A stretch of 49,000 nt of DNA from positions 1 to 49,000 of the forward strand of contig JAFUTU010000031.1 of assembly GCA_017484095.1 (NCBI GenBank). Reading direction: 5' to 3'. The position numbers and the translations under genes are program-made. The stretch's first letter is position 1; each line of letters opens with the position of its first letter. A model generated the notes under the pieces. That model had not been told where the DNA came from. It saw only the letters and a list, made by a program, of their open reading frames with translations, and made no database searches. Below are positions 42,973 through 49,000 of the stretch, one piece after another. This DNA is from Ruminococcus sp. Its GTDB lineage: Bacteria > Bacillota > Clostridia > Oscillospirales > Ruminococcaceae.

Positions 42973-43004
42973 AATACCCCCGATCGTTTTCGGGGGTATT
43001 ATTT
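42973..43004. terminator. Bidirectional terminator between GH25-like gene and gpsA
   Basis: AATACCCCCG (42973-42982) pairs with CGGGGGTATT (42991-43000), loop 8 bases, T-rich on the + side and A-rich before it. It ends both convergent units. Confidence 0.9.
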
Positions 43005-43007
43005 TTA

Positions 43008-44012
43008 TTATGAAAGAAACTCGTGCTCAGTCTCGTTCTTCGGGGGTCTGCCCATAAGGTTTTTAAGCGCTTCTTTGGCAGGGGCTCCGTCGAACAGTAT
43101 CCTTGCAAGTTCTTCGGTGATAGGCATTTCTATACCGAGCTTTTTAGCCAGATCTCTCGCATTCTTGGTGCAAATGTAACCCTCGACCGTGCCCACCTGA
43201 CGTACAGCCTCCTCTGGGTCTGTACCCTTGCCGATGAGTATTCCTGCACGGCGGTTTCTTGAATGCATAGAGCAGCAGGTAACTATCAGGTCACCTATTC
43301 CGCTGAGGCCGTTGAAGGTCTCCTCCTGAGCGCCCATTGCAGCACCCAGCCGTGATATCTCGTAGATGCCTCTTGTCATAAGCGCAGCCTTTGTGTTGTC
43401 GCCGTAGCCGAGACCGTCACAAACACCTGCCGCAAGTGCGATGATGTTTTTCATAGTGCCGCCTATCTCGCTGCCTATCTCGTCATCGTTCACATAAACT
43501 CTGAAAGTCTGGTTTGAAAGAGTTGACTGTATGTAGTATGATACCTCACGGCTGTCAGAGGATGTAACGATAGTTGTCGGCATACCTCTTGCTACCTCCT
43601 CAGCATGAGAAGGACCTGTAAGCACAGCCACATGGTTTTGAGGAAAGCATTCCTTGGCTACCTGACACATAGTTTTCAGTGAGCCTGTTTCGAGACCCTT
43701 TGCAGTGTTTACAACTATGGTCTTTTGCTCAATGAAGGGTGCAGCCTGCTCGCATACGCTCCTGAGAAACGGTGAAGGTATACCGAGAATAACTATATCC
43801 TTGCCTTTAACGCAGGAGATATCGGTAGTCAGTTCAATGGTTTTGTTCACGTTCACCCCGGGAAGCTTAGCTTTTAGCTGCCCCGTGCGCTTTATAGTGT
43901 CTATCTCATCGCTGAAGGCAGACCATACAGTTACGTTGTGGCCTGCATTGTCAGCCATTATTGCAAGAGCAAGCCCGAAGCCGCCCGAGCCAAGTATCGT
44001 AATGTCAGACAT
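43008..44012 (-). CDS. gpsA: Glycerol-3-phosphate dehydrogenase [NAD(P)+]
   Basis: 334 residues. The N-terminal nucleotide fold has I-L-G-S-G-G-F-G-L-A-L-A; the catalytic lysine lies in G-G-T-M-K-N-I-I-A-L-A-A-G near 191, and G-D-L-I-V-T-C is near the substrate site. It reduces dihydroxyacetone phosphate to sn-glycerol-3-phosphate for phospholipid synthesis. It is 12 bases after the UPF0210 gene, with GGAGGTAAG upstream. Confidence 0.96.
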   Translation of the reverse strand: MSDITILGSGGFGLALAIMADNAGHNVTVWSAFSDEIDTIKRTGQLKAKLPGVNVNKTIELTTDISCVKGKDIVILGIPSPFLRSVCEQAAPFIEQKTIVVNTAKGLETGSLKTMCQVAKECFPQNHVAVLTGPSHAEEVARGMPTTIVTSSDSREVSYYIQSTLSNQTFRVYVNDDEIGSEIGGTMKNIIALAAGVCDGLGYGDNTKAALMTRGIYEISRLGAAMGAQEETFNGLSGIGDLIVTCCSMHSRNRRAGILIGKGTDPEEAVRQVGTVEGYICTKNARDLAKKLGIEMPITEELARILFDGAPAKEALKNLMGRPPKNETEHEFLS

Positions 44013-44024
44013 AGCTTACCTCCG

Positions 44025-45380
44025 TCAGTTTTTAAGCGAGTGCAGCGGTGCAGGTATCTGACCGCCTCTGTTTATGAATTTTGATGAGCTCTCGGTGTGC
44101 AGCGGCATTATAGGTCCTTTTCCGAAAAGACCGCCCCAGTCGAGGGAATCTCCGACATCTTTGCCGATAGCAGGGATTATCCTTACGGCAGTGGTCTTTG
44201 TGTTCACCATACCGATAGCAGCTTCGTCAGCAATTATGGCAGCTATAGTATCCGGCTCTGTGTCTCCGGGAACACATATCATATCAAGACCTACAGAGCA
44301 TACAGCAGTCATAGCTTCAAGCTTATCAAGACATAGCGTGCCTGCCTCGGCAGCATCTATCATGCCTGCGTCCTCGGAAACAGGGATAAATGCGCCCGAA
44401 AGACCGCCGATACGCGAGCAAGCCATAACTCCGCCCTTTTTGACAGCATCGTTGAGCAGTGCCAGACAAGCTGTAGTTCCGTGAGTGCCGCAGCGTTCAA
44501 GGCCGATCTCTTCAAGAATATGAGCGACAGAATCACCGACAGCAGGTGTAGGCGCGAGTGAAAGATCAACTATTCCGAAGGGAACTCCAAGCCTTTCGGA
44601 AGCTTTCTGCCCTACGAGCTGACCTACTCTTGTGATCTTGTACGAGATCGTTTTGATAACGTCAGAAATCTTGGTTATGTCGGCATCGGGATATTTTCTG
44701 AGAGCTGCTCTTACAACTCCGGGACCCGATACTCCGACATTTATCATACAGTCAGGCTCGCCGACACCGTGATAAGCGCCTGCCATGAACGGGTTATCCT
44801 CGACAGAATTGCAGAACACCACAAGCTTTGCAGCACCAAAGCACGCCTGATCTATAGTTGCCTCAGCGCACTGCTTGATTATCCTGCCCATTATTTTGCA
44901 GGCATCAAGGTTTATACCTGTTTTTGTTGAGCCTATGTTAACAGAGGAGCACACTCTTTCAGTATTAGCAAGAGCTTCCGGGATAGACTCGATGAGCTCT
45001 AAGTCACCGTCTGAAAAGCCCTTCTGTACCAGGGCAGTGTAGCCGCCGATGAGGTTTACTCCAACTGCCTTTGCAGCCTCGTCCATAGCCTTTGCGAACG
45101 GCACAGGTGAGCATTTGCAGGCAGCCGAGATAATAGCTATCGGCGTAACAGAGATACGCTTGTTGATGATAGGAATACCTAGCTCTTTTTCTATCTGCTC
45201 TCCGACCTTGACAAGATCTTTTGCTTTTAAGGTTATTTTATCATAGACCTTTTTGCACGCCTTGTCGATATCGGGGTCTACGCAGTCAAGAAGAGATATT
45301 CCCATTGTTATCGTCCTGATATCAAGGCACTCGTCCTGTATCATTCTGATAGTTTCTAAAATGTCATATTGATTAATCAT
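44025..45380 (-). CDS. UPF0210 (DUF711) protein
   Basis: 451 residues of the UPF0210 family, related in fold to glycyl radical enzymes but without the glycyl-radical loop needed for activity. Segments: D-I-L-E-T-I-R-M-I near the start, [18 protein letters not shown] near 220, and [12 protein letters not shown]. In Firmicutes it is normally next to a UPF0237 ACT protein, as here, but 316 bases of repeats now separate them. GGGAGGTAAG precedes the start. Confidence 0.9.
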   Translation of the reverse strand: MINQYDILETIRMIQDECLDIRTITMGISLLDCVDPDIDKACKKVYDKITLKAKDLVKVGEQIEKELGIPIINKRISVTPIAIISAACKCSPVPFAKAMDEAAKAVGVNLIGGYTALVQKGFSDGDLELIESIPEALANTERVCSSVNIGSTKTGINLDACKIMGRIIKQCAEATIDQACFGAAKLVVFCNSVEDNPFMAGAYHGVGEPDCMINVGVSGPGVVRAALRKYPDADITKISDVIKTISYKITRVGQLVGQKASERLGVPFGIVDLSLAPTPAVGDSVAHILEEIGLERCGTHGTTACLALLNDAVKKGGVMACSRIGGLSGAFIPVSEDAGMIDAAEAGTLCLDKLEAMTAVCSVGLDMICVPGDTEPDTIAAIIADEAAIGMVNTKTTAVRIIPAIGKDVGDSLDWGGLFGKGPIMPLHTESSSKFINRGGQIPAPLHSLKN

Positions 45381-45394
45381 TTTTCTTACCTCCC

Positions 45395-45455
45395 CCGCCC
45401 CACTTTCTGTAGCTGGGTGCGGCTAATCTGTGTGCCCTCCCACGTGAGGTTGACA
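45395..45455. repeat. Intergenic repeat module C, inverted partial copy
   Basis: Read on the minus strand it has GTGGGAGGGCACACAG, AGCTACAGAAA and GTGGGGCGGGGG, as in 30259-30352. It ends against, and supplies bases of, the ribosome site of the UPF0210 gene. Confidence 0.6.
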
Positions 45456-45499
45456 TGACACAGTCATGCCCGGTGTATATTTTGTTTTAAGATATTAAA

Positions 45500-45518
45500 C
45501 TGTAACGCTGCGCGAACA
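45500..45518. repeat. Intergenic repeat module D, inverted copy
   Basis: GTAACGCTGCGCGAACATT matches 30220-30240 inverted. Confidence 0.65.
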
Positions 45519-45574
45519 TTCGCACTATGTAAGTCGGGCACTTTCCTGTTAATACTATGCCCTTTGAAGGGTGG

Positions 45575-45689
45575 CTTTCCGGTCGCCCCCCTTAAACCCC
45601 CTTCGGGTATACATCTACTAATTAGGTGCGACCACTAAGCTAAAGCCAAAGCAAAAGTGCGGCGTGAATCAGCCGTGCGGCGAGCACCG
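45575..45689. repeat. Intergenic repeat module A, copy 2
   Basis: The best match to 18778-18890, in the same orientation, including the terminal GCCGTGCGGCGAGCACC hairpin block. It lies between the ACT gene (transcribed from the right) and the UPF0210 gene. Confidence 0.8.
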
Positions 45690-45696
45690 TCGAGCA

Positions 45697-45969
45697 CTAT
45701 ATGTGGTGCATACAGTTGAAGATGTCCTCGTGCATAACAAGCACTTTGAGACCCCATTCGTTTTCGCCCTTTGCAGTAAGAGCATCAGCCATTACAGCAA
45801 AGTCAACGTTCAGCTTAGATACATCGACCAGCATTATCATAGCGAAAATATCCTCGATGACAGACTGTGTCACCTCGATAACATTAGCATTATATTCAGC
45901 GCAGCAGGTGCTTACCTTTGCAAGTATGCCTACAGCGTCCTTTCCGATAACAGTTACAACTGCTCTCAT
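45697..45969 (-). CDS. ACT-domain protein (UPF0237)
   Basis: 90 residues, one ACT domain: V-V-T-V-I-G-K-D-A-V-G-I-L-A-K-V-S, then N-A-N-V-I-E-V-T-Q-S-V and F-A-M-I-M-L-V-D. ACT domains bind small ligands such as amino acids; UPF0237 members occur with UPF0210 and have unknown roles. AAAGGAG precedes the start. No terminator is seen, so transcription probably continues through the repeats into the UPF0210 and gpsA genes. Confidence 0.92.
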   Translation of the reverse strand: MRAVVTVIGKDAVGILAKVSTCCAEYNANVIEVTQSVIEDIFAMIMLVDVSKLNVDFAVMADALTAKGENEWGLKVLVMHEDIFNCMHHI

Positions 45970-45989
45970 ATAGATTCTCCTTTCAGAAT

Positions 45990-46029
45990 ATTATACCATT
46001 ATTATAGCATATAAGATAAAAAAAGTAAA
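45990..46029 (-). promoter_or_regulatory. Promoter of the ACT / UPF0210 / gpsA operon
   Basis: Minus strand TTTACT (46029-46024), a 17-base spacer and TATAAT (46006-46001). A second TATAAT at 45995-45990 could serve instead. Confidence 0.65.
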
Positions 46030-46061
46030 GATGTGTGAACAAAAAACTCGTTGCACTTTGT

Positions 46062-46135
46062 TAATTTGGCACTTGCCATTTGCAGGTCTTACCCTTCGGG
46101 CAGATTTGTAGCTGCCAATCCGTACATAGAGTAGT
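46062..46135. repeat. Intergenic repeat module B, inverted copy
   Basis: Minus strand reads CTACTCTATGTACGGATT, ACAAATCTGCCCGAAGGGTA, and GGCAAGTGCCAAA, as in 30133-30205. It sits between divergent promoters of the ACT gene and recG. Confidence 0.8.
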
Positions 46136-46151
46136 AAGATAGCCGTGCTAC

Positions 46152-46180
46152 TTTACATTATTCAAATTTTGTGCTATAAT
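46152..46180 (+). promoter_or_regulatory. recG promoter
   Basis: TTTACA (46152-46157), a 17-base spacer and TATAAT (46175-46180), about 36 bases before the start codon. Confidence 0.8.
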
Positions 46181-46215
46181 TACACTGATAAGGTGTGTTA
46201 AAAGGAGGTGTCGCA

Positions 46216-48243
46216 GTGAAAGAGTTACTAAAGCCGATAGTTTATCTGAAAGGCGTGGGTCCCAAAAGGGCAGAGCGGTTTGAAAAGCTAGGCGTTAAAA
46301 CTGTGTATGACCTTCTTTGCTTTTACCCGAGGTCTTATTTAGACCTCAGCAGCCCCGTAACGATCGCTGAGGCTCCTCCCAATGAGCAGGCTCTTGTCAG
46401 GGGCAGAGTTTTCAAAAAGCTCCCTCCTGCACGGATACGAAAGGGAATGACTATCTACCGAGCAGCTGTAACCGATGACACGGCTGACCTTATAGTTACT
46501 ATATATAATAATGAATACGCATTTGACAAACTCCGTGAGGACGGTGAGTACCTGCTGCTTGGCAAGATAACAGGAAGCATGCTACGCAAGGAGATAAACT
46601 CTCCGCTTATTTTTGACGCAGATACCGATGAGAAGATACAGCCCGTCTATCACCTTACAGAAGGCTTGACGCAGCTGACACTCAGAAATGCCGTCCGCAA
46701 CGCTTTGGCTCACTTTGATTCTGTCATCTATGAGCCTGTGCCCGACAGCATTACAAAAAAAGAGGGGCTCTGCTCGTTAGCCTATGCGTTTGAGAATATC
46801 CATTTCCCTGCGGACACCTACGCCTTTGAAACTGCCAAGAAAAGGCTTGTGTTTGATGAGTTCCTGACATTAAGGCTGTCGATGCTGCTTCTGAGAGGCA
46901 GGAACCGCCAGAAGGGCGGCACCTCTCTTAAAATGCTTGATATGGCGCCTTTTTATAGCTCTCTTCCTTTCACGCCGACCGGCTGTCAGCTTCGCGCTGT
47001 GGAGGAATGCGCCCGTGATATGTCGGGTGATGTGCCTATGAACAGACTTTTGCAGGGCGATGTTGGCTCAGGAAAGACGGCGGTAGCGGCTGCTCTTGCA
47101 TATGTTACAGCAAAAAACGGCTGTCAGACTGCCTTGATGGCGCCGACTGAGATACTTGCAAACCAGCATTTTGAGACTATGAAGTCTTTCCTTGAACCGC
47201 TGGGCATAAAGGTGTGCCTGCTTACGGGCTCGCTCACAAAAAAGAAAAAAGATGAGACAAAGGCTGCCCTTGCCGCAGGCGAATACAGTGTTGCGGTAGG
47301 TACACACGCTTTGGTGCAGCAGTCTGCACAGTTCAAAAGCTTAGCTCTGGTCATAACAGATGAACAGCACCGTTTCGGCGTTGGTCAGAGAGATGCTCTC
47401 GCTTCAAAAGGAAAAGACCCTCATAAGCTGGTAATGTCAGCCACTCCGATACCGAGGACACTAGCCCTTATGATCTACGGAGACCTTGATATATCTGTTC
47501 TCGATGAATTGCCCGCAGGCAGACAAAGGGTGGAGACATATGCCGTTACAGGCAAAATGAGACCTAGAGTATACAATTATATAAAGCAGCACCTTGACGA
47601 AGGCAGACAAGGCTATATCGTCTGTGCGATGATAGAAGACAATGACAGTGACCTTCAGAATGCGAAGGACTATGCCGAGAAGCTGAAAAACGGTGAGTTC
47701 AAAGACTATCGAGTAGGTCTTTTGCACGGCAGGATGTCCGCTGTTGAAAAAGAAGCCGTTATGACAGATTTCTATGAGCATAAGATCGATCTGCTCGTAT
47801 CTACCACAGTCGTTGAGGTAGGCGTTGACGTGCCTAATGCCGCTATCATGGTGATCGAGAATGCAGACCGCTTCGGTCTTTCGCAGCTCCACCAGCTGAG
47901 AGGACGCGTCGGCAGGGGAGAGCACAAGTCAAGCTGCGTTCTTATAACCGACAATGTGAATGAAGAAGTCGTAAAAAGGCTGAAAATACTGTCTAAGACC
48001 AACGACGGCTTTAAGATATCCGAGGAGGACCTGAGACTCAGAGGCCCGGGTGACTTCTTCGGCAGCAGGCAGCATGGTCTGCCTGAACTGAAAATAGCCA
48101 GTATGTCAGAGGATGTGGACGTAATGCACAGAGCCTCACGGGCAGCACAGGAGATGACAGACGCAGACCCTAAGCTCTCCCGCCCTGAGCACAGACAGCT
48201 CCGTGAGCTGACAGAAATGATGATACTGGCTGTAGGCAGCTGA
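46216..48243 (+). CDS. recG: ATP-dependent DNA helicase RecG
   Basis: 675 residues. The N-terminal wedge domain contains L-K-G-V-G-P-K-R-A. Helicase motif I is G-D-V-G-S-G-K-T near 283, the DEAD-type box appears as I-T-D-E-Q-H-R-F-G near 380, and motif VI Q-L-R-G-R-V-G-R-G near 560. It reverses stalled forks and branch-migrates Holliday junctions, complementing AddAB at the start of the window. The start is GTG 46216, with AGGAGG 7 bases upstream, not the GTG at 46195, which precedes the site. Confidence 0.97.
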   Translation: MKELLKPIVYLKGVGPKRAERFEKLGVKTVYDLLCFYPRSYLDLSSPVTIAEAPPNEQALVRGRVFKKLPPARIRKGMTIYRAAVTDDTADLIVTIYNNEYAFDKLREDGEYLLLGKITGSMLRKEINSPLIFDADTDEKIQPVYHLTEGLTQLTLRNAVRNALAHFDSVIYEPVPDSITKKEGLCSLAYAFENIHFPADTYAFETAKKRLVFDEFLTLRLSMLLLRGRNRQKGGTSLKMLDMAPFYSSLPFTPTGCQLRAVEECARDMSGDVPMNRLLQGDVGSGKTAVAAALAYVTAKNGCQTALMAPTEILANQHFETMKSFLEPLGIKVCLLTGSLTKKKKDETKAALAAGEYSVAVGTHALVQQSAQFKSLALVITDEQHRFGVGQRDALASKGKDPHKLVMSATPIPRTLALMIYGDLDISVLDELPAGRQRVETYAVTGKMRPRVYNYIKQHLDEGRQGYIVCAMIEDNDSDLQNAKDYAEKLKNGEFKDYRVGLLHGRMSAVEKEAVMTDFYEHKIDLLVSTTVVEVGVDVPNAAIMVIENADRFGLSQLHQLRGRVGRGEHKSSCVLITDNVNEEVVKRLKILSKTNDGFKISEEDLRLRGPGDFFGSRQHGLPELKIASMSEDVDVMHRASRAAQEMTDADPKLSRPEHRQLRELTEMMILAVGS

Positions 48244-48259
48244 AAACAGGAGGTAATTT

Positions 48260-48856
48260 ATGGATTCTTTGAAGCTTCTGCTTTATATTCTGGCAAGGAT
48301 AGGGCTTATGCTGCTGCTTTGCGTGTTTGGCGCCTTTGTGGGCGTTATCCTGTTCCCGTCGCTTTGTAACCTTATGCCCGGTTCGTGGATGAGCGTCAAG
48401 AATATTCTTATAGATCAGAGTAACGAGAGCATTATCGCCTTTGCTATATGTACTATTATAATGGTACGTGTATTTTACAATGACGGCAAGATACACGCAG
48501 CGTATGAGGAATGGAGCAGTATAACCATAACAACAGTTTTGCTGCTGATGATATTTTTCTACTTCATTCCTGCGATATTTTATACTTCGTTCAGCTCCGA
48601 GGGTAAGGGCGAGGTATTCTATCTAGTGTTCTATTATCCTTCTGTCTGGCTGAGAGACGGCTTCGGGTTGGAATATACGGTAAGTGTGCTCGTTGGTATG
48701 GGAGCTACACTGCTGCTGTGCTTTGCTGCATATCTGATCTCGTTCAGACTTTATGTCAAAAAGCATCCTGTTATCCTTAAACGTATGCAGGAACCGCCTG
48801 AGCCCGACGATGATGAGGAGGACGATGATGACGACCCCGACCCGTGGGATGAATAG
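48260..48856 (+). CDS. Hypothetical membrane protein with acidic tail
   Basis: 198 residues with four likely membrane segments near 9-31, 55-75, 86-110 and 135-165, and a C-terminal tail of almost only Asp/Glu/Pro after P-P-E-P. It follows recG by 16 bases, with AGGAGGT upstream, and probably shares the recG transcript. I do not recognise the family. Confidence 0.7.
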   Translation: MDSLKLLLYILARIGLMLLLCVFGAFVGVILFPSLCNLMPGSWMSVKNILIDQSNESIIAFAICTIIMVRVFYNDGKIHAAYEEWSSITITTVLLLMIFFYFIPAIFYTSFSSEGKGEVFYLVFYYPSVWLRDGFGLEYTVSVLVGMGATLLLCFAAYLISFRLYVKKHPVILKRMQEPPEPDDDEEDDDDDPDPWDE

Positions 48857-49000
48857 CTGTATTGTTTTGGTAAAAGTGATAAAAAGTTAAACAAATTATC
48901 ATATTTGTACAAAACTCATAAAAAATGTGACGATTTTTTGTAAACTAAAAAAGTAAAAATGGCAGTTTTGCCCTTGCGAAAAAATGAAAATGATGTTATA

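Noticed and set aside
48857..49000. Gene or promoter at the window end
   Set aside because: The 144 bases are AT-rich with no frame or clear -35/-10 pair.

Overview
This window looks like a chromosomal segment of a low-to-mid-GC, anaerobic Firmicute of the Ruminococcus type (Oscillospiraceae). That is inferred from gene content: AddAB instead of RecBCD, a dnaG-rpoD pair, DUF1292 and UPF0210/UPF0237 proteins, a Cthe_2159-like carbohydrate-binding lipoprotein, a family-CE2-like esterase, and strong SigA-type promoters (TTGACA, 17 bases, TATAAT) with strong Shine-Dalgarno sites. No tRNA, rRNA, CRISPR array, prophage or transposase was seen. The species cannot be named from this sequence.

Layout. 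1-8.1 kb (+): the end of addB, then addA, an SGNH/CE2-like esterase and a TraB/GumN lipoprotein. 8.1-17 kb (-): lower glycolysis (pgk with a DUF3592-like gene; tpiA, a membrane protein, gpmA) downstream of an L-fucose operon (fucI-fucK-fucU-fucA). 17-19.6 kb (-): an FkbM methyltransferase, a PH-domain protein, a roughly 250-nt structured RNA that resembles 6S RNA, and a DUF1292 protein. 19.8-21.0 kb (+): a stretch of about 1.2 kb with no long reading frame, bounded by a near-consensus promoter and an intrinsic terminator. I read it as one large noncoding RNA carrying up to ten degenerate units, most with a ribosome-binding-site-like purine run, an AUG and a stop codon a few codons later. 21.2-23.9 kb: a lipoprotein, a small protein and gapA. 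23.9-31 kb (-): a VTC / DUF4956 / Cthe_2159-like operon, a flavin-type oxidoreductase gene with tyrS, and a histidine kinase / response regulator pair. 31-32.3 kb (-): fucO. 32.5-43 kb (+): a heterodimeric ABC exporter, rpmE, a Nudix hydrolase, a YigZ-family protein, an HD-type dNTPase, dnaG, rpoD, an Rrf2 regulator and a GH25-like membrane protein. 43-46 kb (-): ACT protein, UPF0210 protein and gpsA. 46.2-48.9 kb (+): recG and a membrane protein.

How the parts fit. FucI, FucU, FucK and FucA take L-fucose to dihydroxyacetone phosphate and L-lactaldehyde. TpiA, GapA, Pgk and GpmA carry the triose through glycolysis, and FucO can reduce lactaldehyde to 1,2-propanediol. All of these are in the window, although fucO is about 14 kb from the fuc operon. 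The two-component system probably controls both itself and the VTC operon: the two promoters share a 19-base operator-like sequence at exactly the same distance from the -10 box.

The points most worth following up are the large RNA with its minigene-like array, the shared two-component operator, and a set of modular intergenic repeats that lie inside operons that are usually contiguous and also inside the large RNA.
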